DNA from: PSLL01 sp964389705
Lineage (GTDB): Bacteria; Desulfobacterota_D; UBA1144; Nemesobacterales; CSP1-2
DNA length: 23,327 nucleotides
Assembly: GCA_964389705.1 (NCBI GenBank)
Contig: CAYMEO010000043.1
Span: 1-23,327 of the forward strand
Direction of reading: 5' to 3'
Shown: piece after piece, positions 1-7,971 of the stretch
Layout of the letters: every line of letters begins with the position of its first letter
Position numbering within the stretch: position 1 is the stretch's first letter
Notes under the pieces: model-generated
Told to the model about the DNA's origin: nothing
The model's database searches: none
What the model saw: the letters and a program-made list of their open reading frames with translations, nothing else
Position numbers and translations under genes: made by a program

Positions 1-73
1 CTACCACATTTGGAGACCTTTCTATACCCAACCCTTACGTCGAACTCAAGTTAATATTGCATTCCAGCCATAC

Positions 74-889
74 TTACCAAAGGAGCCTTTCAAGAAGAAT
101 AGCCTTAATTTTCTTGAAATCTGGGGAATCCAACTGGAGTCTGAGGCCGTCGATCTGGGATATAGGAATAGCACCAATCAGGGAATTGGTAAAGAATGCA
201 TACCGAGAAGATGCCAAGCTACCCAAATCAAAATGTCCCTCTTCAATCCCCATACCGACCTCTCTAGCTATATCAATAACAACATCTCGTATCACACCAG
301 AAAGAAGCCCACATTCAAGTGAGGGCGTAAAAAGAACCCCGTCCTTCAGCCAAAAAATATTGCTTGCGCTGCCTTCTGTGATTTCACTTCTCTCATTGAG
401 AAAAACGGCTTCATCAAAGCCCAATCCTCTAGCTTCCCTCCTAGCAATAATATTCTCCAGATAATTTAAGGATTTTATCCTTAGAATAGGCGATGTAGAG
501 TTACGCCTAAGGGATGAAATGTGAGCCTTGATTAATTCATTCGGAGACTGATACTGACGGATAACGACAAGAATTGAGGCCCCGCGCGGAGCTTCATAGA
601 AAACAGAACTCCCCTTGGAGAGAAGGCAGATCTTTACATATGCATCAGAGATTTGGGAGTCCGAGACGGCGCTCTCAATAATCCATTCTATATCCCCTAC
701 CCCTGGAAATGGAATCCCTAAAACCCCCGCCCCCCTCTTCATCCGGAGGAGATGTCTATCCCAAAAAACCGGCGGGTTTGCCTTCCACCTGAATGTCTCG
801 AACACCCCTTCACCATAGAACAGAGACCTTAGTGGAAATCCCTCTTCAATCCGCTGCCCGTCTATAGAGATAAATTCCTTAATCAACAT
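74..889 (-). CDS. pabC: Aminodeoxychorismate lyase (class IV PLP aminotransferase fold)
   Basis: This enzyme probably converts 4-amino-4-deoxychorismate to 4-aminobenzoate and pyruvate, a step of folate synthesis in the cytoplasm. The 271-residue protein has the class IV aminotransferase layout. An N-terminal FYGEGVFETFR segment lies at about residues 24-34 and DRHLLRM at 44-50. The PLP lysine is K139 in RIKSLNYLEN, followed by the conserved block NERSEITEGSASNIFW (165-180). The start is ATG with GAGG nine bases upstream. Branched-chain and D-amino-acid aminotransferases share this fold and cannot be excluded from sequence alone, but pabB lies just upstream on the same strand, which favours PabC. 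The gene is full length. Confidence 0.85.
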   Translation of the reverse strand: MLIKEFISIDGQRIEEGFPLRSLFYGEGVFETFRWKANPPVFWDRHLLRMKRGAGVLGIPFPGVGDIEWIIESAVSDSQISDAYVKICLLSKGSSVFYEAPRGASILVVIRQYQSPNELIKAHISSLRRNSTSPILRIKSLNYLENIIARREARGLGFDEAVFLNERSEITEGSASNIFWLKDGVLFTPSLECGLLSGVIRDVVIDIAREVGMGIEEGHFDLGSLASSRYAFFTNSLIGAIPISQIDGLRLQLDSPDFKKIKAILLERLLW

Positions 890-1134
890 CTAAGGTATCC
901 TCAAATAATGGATTATCCCCATCGCTATCCTGATAATAGGAAATCGCGGCATTTGTACCGCTGAGTTCTATTTCTCCCCGTACCGCTCCTCGTCCTCCTT
1001 GTTACCGCTTATGAGGGCCTTAGCCAGCTTAGATGCGATCTGAGAGCAATATCCCACATTGCTCAATATTCATCCGAACATTGCAGGGCCGGGGGAAGGT
1101 ATATTCGGGTATACTCTGACCCCAGCTATCCGCC
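890..1134. other. pabC-pabB intergenic region with coding-like scrap and hairpin
   Basis: No complete gene is visible. On the minus strand an open stretch from a GTG at 1057 to a stop at 968 would encode 29 residues containing SQIASKLAKALISGNK and ending RYGEK. Its composition looks like the C-terminus of a real protein, but there is no ribosome binding site, so it may be a remnant. A perfect 7-bp stem (GAGCAAT/ATTGCTC, 1044-1064, 7-base loop) sits over its beginning. No T tract follows, so it is not a typical terminator. Confidence 0.4.
1099..1123 (-). repeat. GGGGTCAGAGTATAC motif with small hairpin, possible mobile-element end
   Basis: On the minus strand the sequence GGGGTCAGAGTATAC runs into a small inverted repeat, GTATA-CCCGAA-TATAC. 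I recall motifs beginning GGGGTCAGAGT as common at the borders of small palindromic or Y1-transposase-associated elements in environmental bacteria. That recollection is unverified here, and no partner copy or transposase is in the window. Confidence 0.3.
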
Positions 1135-2361
1135 CTATTCTACCACTCCTAAGGCCTTATTAATAGCCCTAGCCTTAACTAGTGTCTCTTCATACTCCTT
1201 TTCAGGGTCTGAATCCCAGACAATTCCGCCGCCTACCCAGAATACTGCCCTATGTCCCCTGGAAACCAAAATTCTTATTGCCACACTCAGTATAAAGTCC
1301 CCATTCGGATAGAAAACCCCAATAGCACCGCAATATGGGCCTCTTATATGAGGCTCAAGCTCATCAATTATCTCCAGCGCCCTTCTCTTGGGAGCTCCTG
1401 TAACAGACCCCGGGGGAAATGTGTTTTTGATAATATCGCTTATTTTAACCCCATCCCTAAGCTGGCCCTCGATCTCTGAGACCATTTGATAGAGTGTAGA
1501 GTAGGACTCAATGCTGAAGAGCTTATTTACCTTCACCGTCCCGTATTTGCATACCCTTGCCAGGTCATTTCTCATTAGGTCAACTATCATAAGGTTCTCT
1601 GCTCTCTCCTTCTCACTACTGATAAGCTCTGCCTTTAAAATCGCATCGGCCTCGCTTGTAAGTCCCCTTCTTCTAGTCCCCTTAATAGGCCTCGTAATCA
1701 ATCTACTCCCCCTTCTTTTCAAGAAAAGCTCCATAGAGCCGCTTATCAACTGGAATCCCCCAAAATCTATATAGCACCCAAATGGAACTGGCTGTATATC
1801 ATAAAGGCTAAGGAAATAGGCAATCGGAGAAGACCTAATAGAAGTCGTAAACCTCTGCGATAGATTCACCTGATAGATGTCTCCGCTTTCAATATAGGCT
1901 TTGGCACGCCTGACCATGTCTGTATATTCATCCTTAGACATATTGGCGTATAGGCTACCTAATTCTCTCAGATTATCTTGAGAAGGAGTTTGAATCATAC
2001 GCTTCAGGCTCTCAATCTTACCTGAAACCATATCCTCCTTTCTAAAGAAGAGAAAATACATGGTGGGAAACGATTCTCCCTCTTTCTTTCGAATGGGAAG
2101 AAATCCTTCTTGCGTAAACCGAGAAAACTCATAACCCAGATATCCAACAGCGAGGTATCCTTCACTTATATAGCCCTCTAAAATAGAAATCGGATCGCGG
2201 ATGGAATTTAGACCTTTATTGGGCGGATTAATACCCACGGTGGTTCCTTTAAGGGACAGAGAGAACACTGGGTTTCCAAAAAGAATAAAAGAATTCTCTT
2301 CATCAGATGTCCATCCACCACCAGAGTCTAAGAGTAGCGCAGAGAAAGGATTAGTATTCAC
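1135..2361 (-). CDS. pabB: Aminodeoxychorismate synthase component I
   Basis: It aminates chorismate to 4-amino-4-deoxychorismate, using ammonia from a separate PabA/TrpG glutaminase that is not in this window. The 408-residue protein is a chorismate-binding enzyme. Visible motifs are DIYQVNLSQRF (161-171), RPIKGTRRRG (224-233), ENLMIVDLMRNDLARV (255-270), FPPGSVTGAPK (315-325) and GGGIVWDSDPEKEYEET (377-393). The lysine in PIKGT (K227) is the family's marker for PabB; anthranilate synthases usually have PIAGT. The usual SPE tripeptide reads SME here (209-211). The start is a GTG with no clear ribosome binding site, so the N-terminus is less certain. The next in-frame methionine is at 101, far too late. 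pabC lies downstream on the same strand. Confidence 0.88.
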   Translation of the reverse strand: MNTNPFSALLLDSGGGWTSDEENSFILFGNPVFSLSLKGTTVGINPPNKGLNSIRDPISILEGYISEGYLAVGYLGYEFSRFTQEGFLPIRKKEGESFPTMYFLFFRKEDMVSGKIESLKRMIQTPSQDNLRELGSLYANMSKDEYTDMVRRAKAYIESGDIYQVNLSQRFTTSIRSSPIAYFLSLYDIQPVPFGCYIDFGGFQLISGSMELFLKRRGSRLITRPIKGTRRRGLTSEADAILKAELISSEKERAENLMIVDLMRNDLARVCKYGTVKVNKLFSIESYSTLYQMVSEIEGQLRDGVKISDIIKNTFPPGSVTGAPKRRALEIIDELEPHIRGPYCGAIGVFYPNGDFILSVAIRILVSRGHRAVFWVGGGIVWDSDPEKEYEETLVKARAINKALGVVE

Positions 2362-2446
2362 AAGCGCACATTAAATAGAGAATATTTAATTGACGGCGGC
2401 TTAAGATGCCTTTAATCAGGATGGTGGATATATCAAGTTGCTATCA

Positions 2447-2890
2447 CTATTTCAACCTGGTGATCGTAAATTTATCAATGGTTAAGCCGAGTTCAAATCC
2501 GGAACCCTTGCCACCTAAAGCAAGTGAGACCTCTCCTTTGGTCATCACTGTTCCCTGAGCGGACTTCACAGCCCCCGCCTGGGCGGCCGCAGCAACATAG
2601 CTTCCAAACAGTTCATTGATACTCTTCACCTCAGAGAACTTACCCACCCCTTCGTGGATCTCGGACTTGCCTGCGGTAAGACCTAGCCCCCTAGCCCTAA
2701 CTCTCACCCGCGCCTTTTGGCCATTGTCACATGTAATTGTGCCCTCACCGTTGTAGGACTTATATATAACCGACCAACCCTTAAGGGTAAAACTCATCTC
2801 ACAGTGTGTCAAATTGGCCGCCCTTGCCGACATAGCTATCATCAACATCAAAGCCACAGACATAAAGGCAACTAAACCCCGTTTTATCAT
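2447..2890 (-). CDS. Exported hypothetical protein
   Basis: The function is not recognised. The 147-residue product starts with a clear Sec signal peptide: positive MIKR, a hydrophobic stretch to about residue 20, and likely cleavage after SARA at 24. The mature part has two cysteines (C30 and C54) that could form one disulfide. It then has a basic RVRVRARG run (61-68) and an Ala/Gly-rich centre. The end has alternating hydrophobic residues (VSLALGGKGSGFELGLTIDKF), suggesting a small beta-rich periplasmic protein. The layout is vaguely like DUF992-type exported proteins, but I would not assign it. The ATG has AAGGAG seven bases upstream, and a promoter is visible. It stands apart from pabB (85 bp) and from the efflux operon (197 bp). 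Confidence 0.75.
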   Translation of the reverse strand: MIKRGLVAFMSVALMLMIAMSARAANLTHCEMSFTLKGWSVIYKSYNGEGTITCDNGQKARVRVRARGLGLTAGKSEIHEGVGKFSEVKSINELFGSYVAAAAQAGAVKSAQGTVMTKGEVSLALGGKGSGFELGLTIDKFTITRLK

Positions 2891-2935
2891 CGCCCTTCTC
2901 CTTCTTTTTTCCTATATAAACCGATTTATGGACAA

Positions 2936-2965
2936 TTTATAACACGAAAGACGGCTTAATGTCAA
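2936..2965 (-). promoter_or_regulatory. Sigma-70-type promoter of the 2447-2890 gene
   Basis: On the minus strand TTGACA (2960-2965) is followed after 18 bases by TATAAA (2936-2941). Transcription would start near 2929, giving a leader of about 39 bases that contains the AAGGAG ribosome binding site. The -35 is a perfect match and the -10 matches five of six bases. Confidence 0.6.
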
Positions 2966-3087
2966 CAAAAAGTTTTTCGGTAAGATTAATATGAGTATTC
3001 TAATGTAATACAAAATAAGATATAAAAGAAGATTGTAGAACTCGTCTGGTCTGTATGATGTATTTAACCTTCTGGCCGAACCCGCCA

Positions 3088-4587
3088 TTATTTAGTTTTA
3101 TCGCTTAATTTGTTTTCATATTGATTCTCCTTCTCTACTTCTTCCCATCCGCCCCCGAGAGCCTTATAGACGGCAATTAAGGCAGTGGCTGTAGTTGTTT
3201 CACTTTGTGCGAGCTGATCCTGAGCTTGTAACAAAGTGCGTTCGGCATCAAGCACAGTGAGAAAATCCGCCACGCCGTATTGGTAACGAAGCTGGGCTAA
3301 TTTCACAGCCTTCTCACTTGCTTGAGCCGAGATACGAAGGAATTCAAGGCGCTCTTTCTGGCGATTGAAATCAACAAGCGCATCTTCCGCTTCCTCAAGC
3401 GCGAGTAAGACGGTCTGTTCGTATTGCGCCAAAGCCGCCTCGGCGCGCGCACCCGCAGCCTTTATTCGGGCCCTTACACGTCCCAGATCAAAGGCGGCCC
3501 AAAAGATTTGGGGGCCGAAAAAGAACATACTGCTACCGCTTTTAAAGAGACCTGCAAAGGAATTGGCCTTAAGGGCTATGCTACCAATGAAAGTGATCCG
3601 TGGGAAAAGGTCGGCAGTAGCCACCCCAATGCGTGCAGTTGAAGCCGCCAGATTACGCTCTGCAACCCTTATGTCAGGACGTCGTCTCAATAGGTCTTCA
3701 GGCCTTCCGAGTGCCACCAGATTTGGTAGATTAGGAAGCGGCAGTGGCCCCGATAAATCCCGCTCTAAGGCTGAGGGTTGCTGACCAGTGAGGATGCTCA
3801 ATCTATATATTGCCCGTTTAATAGTAGCCTCCAATGGCGGAATGGTAGCCAGTGTAGAATTTAATTGAGCCTGAGCTCGCGAGGTATCCAGTTCGGTACC
3901 CCTACCCCCTTTGAGCACTGCAATAGTCAGATCAAAGGTCTGTTTCTGATTCTCAGCATTTCTACGGGCAACCTCGAGCTGGTGCTGTGCCCCGCGAAGT
4001 TCAAAATAGTTTCTTGCGACCTCAGCCAGGATGCTCACAATCACATCTTGGCGTTTGGCCTCTGCGGCCTCTATTTCTGCCGTACTTGCCTCTAATGAGC
4101 GACGCACGCGCCCGAAGAAATCAATCTCCCATGTCGCATCAAATCCGGCATCGTACAAATTAATATCACGTTCTAAAGGAACTGGTGACACCCTTGTACT
4201 CAGGCGCTCTCTTGTATATGATGCCTGAGATGTCACGGTAGGATAAAGGTCAAACCTCGTTTCGGACCTCAAGGCTCGGGCCTCACGGAGATTAGCCGTA
4301 GCAATACGTAGGCCATAATTACCCATAATCGCAAGTTCAATCAGTTGATTGAGCTTTTTGTCGTTAAAGCCGCGCCACCAAAGGGTCTCTGCATTTTTAT
4401 TGGAAAAGCTATTTCCGGTCTCGTTCGCAAACTTCTTCGGTAATTGGGTTTGTGGTTGTTTATAATCCGGTCCAGCCATGCATCCAGTCAGTGTAATAAG
4501 TCCCAGTAGTAGGGGAAGAAGCGCTGTCTTAATAACCTCTGAATGAATAAGACCCCTTCCCTTCTTGAGAATCAATACCATTATCAT
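3088..4587 (-). CDS. Outer-membrane efflux lipoprotein (NodT/OprM family)
   Basis: This is the outer-membrane channel of the tripartite RND pump. The 499-residue protein has a lipoprotein signal with lipobox LTGC (lipidated cysteine C36), followed by the family's typical AGPDYKQP start. Two outer-membrane efflux repeats follow. Their helical parts are seen in EIEAAEAKRQDVIVSILAEV and EAALAQYEQTVLLALEEAED, and each repeat has an FELRG or LRYQYGVADFLTVLDAERTL type segment. The ATG overlaps the stop of the pump gene as ATGA, and AGAGG lies about ten bases upstream, indicating translational coupling. Length and layout are normal for the family. Substrates cannot be told from the sequence. Confidence 0.93.
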   Translation of the reverse strand: MIMVLILKKGRGLIHSEVIKTALLPLLLGLITLTGCMAGPDYKQPQTQLPKKFANETGNSFSNKNAETLWWRGFNDKKLNQLIELAIMGNYGLRIATANLREARALRSETRFDLYPTVTSQASYTRERLSTRVSPVPLERDINLYDAGFDATWEIDFFGRVRRSLEASTAEIEAAEAKRQDVIVSILAEVARNYFELRGAQHQLEVARRNAENQKQTFDLTIAVLKGGRGTELDTSRAQAQLNSTLATIPPLEATIKRAIYRLSILTGQQPSALERDLSGPLPLPNLPNLVALGRPEDLLRRRPDIRVAERNLAASTARIGVATADLFPRITFIGSIALKANSFAGLFKSGSSMFFFGPQIFWAAFDLGRVRARIKAAGARAEAALAQYEQTVLLALEEAEDALVDFNRQKERLEFLRISAQASEKAVKLAQLRYQYGVADFLTVLDAERTLLQAQDQLAQSETTTATALIAVYKALGGGWEEVEKENQYENKLSDKTK

Positions 4588-7500
4588 AATTTGTCTTCCT
4601 CTAAGTTGTAATGAATGGACCCCTCACTCTTACGCTCGACAAGCCAGCGGATGACAATGTAAAAGATCGGGGTTAGAAACAATCCAAAGAGCGTAACCCC
4701 CAACATTCCGCTGAATACTGCCGTACCTAGTGCCTGGCGCATCTCAGCACCCGCTCCCTGGGCCAGAACAAGGGGTATAACACCAAAGATAAAAGCAAAG
4801 GATGTCATTAGAATGGGTCGAAGCCTTATACGACTGGCTTCGACCACAGCCGTAAGGCGGTCTTTCCCTAATTGCTCTTGGTCCTTAGCAAACTCAACTA
4901 TTAAAATGGAATTCTTGCAGGCTAGGCCAACGAGTACCACAAAACCGATTTGGGTCAGTATATTGTTATCTATACCGCTTAGCCATATCCCCGCTATTGA
5001 GCACAGGAGACACATGGGCACAATTAGTATAATGACCAGGGGTAAAGACCAGCTTTCGTATAAAGCGGCAAGTACGAGAAATACAAAGAGCACGCAGAGT
5101 GGAAATATATAAATCGCAGTGTTGCCCGCTATCTTCTCCTGGTAGGCAAGGTCTGTCCACTCAAAACCCATTCCGCTGGGAAGCACCTTTCTTGCCAGCC
5201 CCTCCATCGTCGCGATTGCCTGGCCTGAGCTAAATCCGGGGGCTGTATTGCCATAAACCTCAGCCGCAGGAAACATATTGTAGCGAACAACCCGGTCTGG
5301 TCCAGTTGCCCAGCGCACATCAACAAGCGAACCCAGCGGCACCATCGCCCCAGTTTCACTACGAGTCTTGAGCTTTATTATATCCTCCGGTTCAGCGCGG
5401 AAAGAGCCCTCCGCTTGTGCCATTACCTGGTAGGTACGCCCGAATAGGTTAAAATCATTGACATATAAAGACCCTAGATAAATCTGAAGAGTATCGAAGA
5501 TATTATTTAACGGAACATTGAGCTTCTTTGCCTTAGTGCGGTCTACATCAGCATAAAGCTGAGGCGTGTTGGCACGAAAGGCGGTAAAAACCCCCACAAG
5601 ACCCGGTTGTTGATTTGCCACAGCAACTAACTCCTCGGTTGCCGATTGCAATGCGAAAAAACCGGCCCCGGAGCGGTCCTGCACCTCCATAGTGAAGCCA
5701 CCCGATGTTCCAAGTCCTCGAACAGGAGGCGGGGGAAAAACCGCAATATAAGCCTCTTGTATCTCTGATAGCTTCATACGGAGATTCATTGCGATCTCAT
5801 CAGCGCTTGGACCGTGCCTCGCTCGCTCATCAAAGGGCTTTAAAGGAACAAAGATTGCCCCGGCATTTGAATTGTTTGATCTAGTCGCCGCTGAAAATCC
5901 GGCAAAACCCACCGTACCCTCCACGCCAGGCGATTGAAGAATAATATCATTAGCCCTACGAATTACCGAGTCTGTTCGCTCTAAAGAAGCGGCGTCGGGA
6001 AGTTGGACATTTACAATCAGATACCCTTGATCCTGAGCAGGTATGAACCCTACCGGTACACTTGTGAATCCTAGGTAGGTGAGGCCGATCAGGCCACAGT
6101 AAACTAACAGTGCAACTGTACTAAGACGCAGTAGCCTCCTTACCATCTGCCCATACTTATTGGTCGCATGACTAAAGAACCAGTTGAATCCATTGAAAAA
6201 CCCGCCAAGGAGTCGGTTGATATAGGGACCCATAAACCATCCCACGATGCCACCAATGATAAAGAGAGCTATACGGAGCACCCAGATTACTGTAGTGGCA
6301 GAGGACTGTCCGGCACTCTCATACATGCCGTGCACCTGATTCGTCAAACCAAGCAGAGGTACCACGTATGGGGTCAAAAACGAGTATGATACGAACCCAA
6401 AGATTAGGGCAATTCCCAAACGGGGCAGCGCCTCGCGTCTCTTTGATTGATTTTCCCCATTAGGAGGCCTGACGATCTGGACAGCCCGAGCAGGAGCCAT
6501 AGTAAGGGCATTAATGGCTGAAATGATAGTTGATATAGCAATGGTGAGGGCAAACTGTCGGTAGAATTGGCCGCTTATGCCCGATAGAAAAGCGGTGGGA
6601 ATAAAGACAGCGCTCAAAACAACGGTGATGGCAAGCACTGGACCGGTTATCTCTTCCATTGCCTTGAGTGTAGCCTCACGTGGAGAAAGCCCCTTAGATA
6701 TCCAGCGCACAATATTTTCGACCACGACAATAGCATCATCCACTACTATTCCTATGGCCAGTACCAAACCGAATAAAGATAGGTTATTAAGAGAAAAGCC
6801 CAGTGCCGCCATAACGGCGAATGTGCCAATTAATGACACAACTACATCAATCATTGGGAGGAGCGTAGCCCGCCAGTCCTGTAGAAAGACCAGAACTACT
6901 ATGAATACCAAGATAAACGCCACAAAGAGTGTATGAATTACAGCATTAACCGATTCTTGTATAAAGATCGTAGGGTCATAAACTATTTGATATTTCAAGC
7001 CGGAGGGAAACTGATTGCTAAGTTCAGCCATAGTCTTTCGAATCCCTTGAGAAGTGGCAAGGGCATTAGAGCCGGGTAATTGAAAGACCACAATTGCCAC
7101 TGCTGGTTTTCCGTTGAGGTAGCTATTAACCGAATAGTCGCGCGCGCCCAACTCAACCCTGGCGACATCCTTTAATCGTGTTATCCGCCCGTTCTCACCG
7201 GTTTTCACCACTATGTCGCCAAATTGTCCCGGATCTATCAAACGGCCCAATGTATTGACATTAACCTGAAGGGCATTTCCCTTTGGCACAGGAGGCTGGC
7301 CAATTACCCCTGAAGCAACCTGCACGTTTTGCTCTCTGAGCGCCCGTACCACATCATCCGCAGTCATATTAAGTGAGGCAAGATTCTCTGGATCGAGCCA
7401 GACGCGCATGCTATATTCACGCAGGCCAAACACAATTATATCCCCTACTCCTTTCAATCGGGCAAGTACATCACGGATATTGATTAGGGCATAGTTGCCG

Positions 7501-7967
7501 ATGTAGAGTTGGTCATATCGGTTATCGGGTGAAATTAGATGCACTACCATGAGTAGGTCGGGTGAGCTTTTCCTGACAGTAACCCCTTGACGTCGCACCT
7601 CCTCTGGCAACCTTGGCTCGGCAACAGCCACCCGGTTTTCCACCAAGACCTGGGCCTTATCAATGTCTGTACCCAGTTTGAAGGTAATGGTCAGTTGCAT
7701 CTGGCCATCTCTTGTGGATGAAGACGACATATAGAGCATATCCTCGATTCCATTTATCTCTTGTTCAAGTGGGGTTGCTACAGTCTTGGCTATGACATCC
7801 GGCGTAGCACCCGGATAACTGGCGCGAACTACAACGGTGGGAGGAACCACTGCCGGGTATTGTGTTACAGGCAGTGTGAAATAGGCGATTAAACCCACTA
7901 TAACAATCACTACAGAAATCACAGTGGCAAATACAGGTCTATCAATAAAAAATCGGGAAAATCTCAT
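4584..7967 (-). CDS. RND multidrug efflux permease, HAE1 family, with an extra membrane insertion
   Basis: This inner-membrane, proton-driven pump is related to AcrB/MexB. The N-terminus MRFSRFFIDRPVFA is classic. The proton relay is present as DD at 410-411 in TM4 and K1018 in TM10 (GLACKNS). The 1127 residues exceed the usual 1030-1050. Between TM6 (ending about residue 498) and GGFFNGFNWFF (588-598) there is an expanded loop of roughly 90 residues with two extra hydrophobic segments (about 517-538 and 559-580), where AcrB has a short loop with one amphipathic helix. The usual TPALCA end of TM6 reads MAPARAVQ. The ATG at 7967 is chosen over an in-frame GTG at 7988 because GGGAGG lies eight bases before it and the adaptor gene stops four bases upstream. 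Confidence 0.93.
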   Translation of the reverse strand: MRFSRFFIDRPVFATVISVVIVIVGLIAYFTLPVTQYPAVVPPTVVVRASYPGATPDVIAKTVATPLEQEINGIEDMLYMSSSSTRDGQMQLTITFKLGTDIDKAQVLVENRVAVAEPRLPEEVRRQGVTVRKSSPDLLMVVHLISPDNRYDQLYIGNYALINIRDVLARLKGVGDIIVFGLREYSMRVWLDPENLASLNMTADDVVRALREQNVQVASGVIGQPPVPKGNALQVNVNTLGRLIDPGQFGDIVVKTGENGRITRLKDVARVELGARDYSVNSYLNGKPAVAIVVFQLPGSNALATSQGIRKTMAELSNQFPSGLKYQIVYDPTIFIQESVNAVIHTLFVAFILVFIVVLVFLQDWRATLLPMIDVVVSLIGTFAVMAALGFSLNNLSLFGLVLAIGIVVDDAIVVVENIVRWISKGLSPREATLKAMEEITGPVLAITVVLSAVFIPTAFLSGISGQFYRQFALTIAISTIISAINALTMAPARAVQIVRPPNGENQSKRREALPRLGIALIFGFVSYSFLTPYVVPLLGLTNQVHGMYESAGQSSATTVIWVLRIALFIIGGIVGWFMGPYINRLLGGFFNGFNWFFSHATNKYGQMVRRLLRLSTVALLVYCGLIGLTYLGFTSVPVGFIPAQDQGYLIVNVQLPDAASLERTDSVIRRANDIILQSPGVEGTVGFAGFSAATRSNNSNAGAIFVPLKPFDERARHGPSADEIAMNLRMKLSEIQEAYIAVFPPPPVRGLGTSGGFTMEVQDRSGAGFFALQSATEELVAVANQQPGLVGVFTAFRANTPQLYADVDRTKAKKLNVPLNNIFDTLQIYLGSLYVNDFNLFGRTYQVMAQAEGSFRAEPEDIIKLKTRSETGAMVPLGSLVDVRWATGPDRVVRYNMFPAAEVYGNTAPGFSSGQAIATMEGLARKVLPSGMGFEWTDLAYQEKIAGNTAIYIFPLCVLFVFLVLAALYESWSLPLVIILIVPMCLLCSIAGIWLSGIDNNILTQIGFVVLVGLACKNSILIVEFAKDQEQLGKDRLTAVVEASRIRLRPILMTSFAFIFGVIPLVLAQGAGAEMRQALGTAVFSGMLGVTLFGLFLTPIFYIVIRWLVERKSEGSIHYNLEEDKL

Positions 7968-7971
7968 AGCC

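Noticed and set aside
57..464. 135-codon plus-strand open frame opposite pabC
   Set aside because: It is the antisense of a well-supported pabC, has no ribosome binding site and encodes low-complexity Ser/Leu-rich sequence.
3365..3784. 139-codon plus-strand open frame opposite the efflux channel gene
   Set aside because: It is rich in Ala, Ser and Arg, as expected for the complement of an Ala/Leu-rich helical gene, and it resembles no family.
6577..6936. 119-codon plus-strand open frame opposite the RND pump
   Set aside because: It is Thr/Ser-rich antisense of membrane segments, with no start signal.
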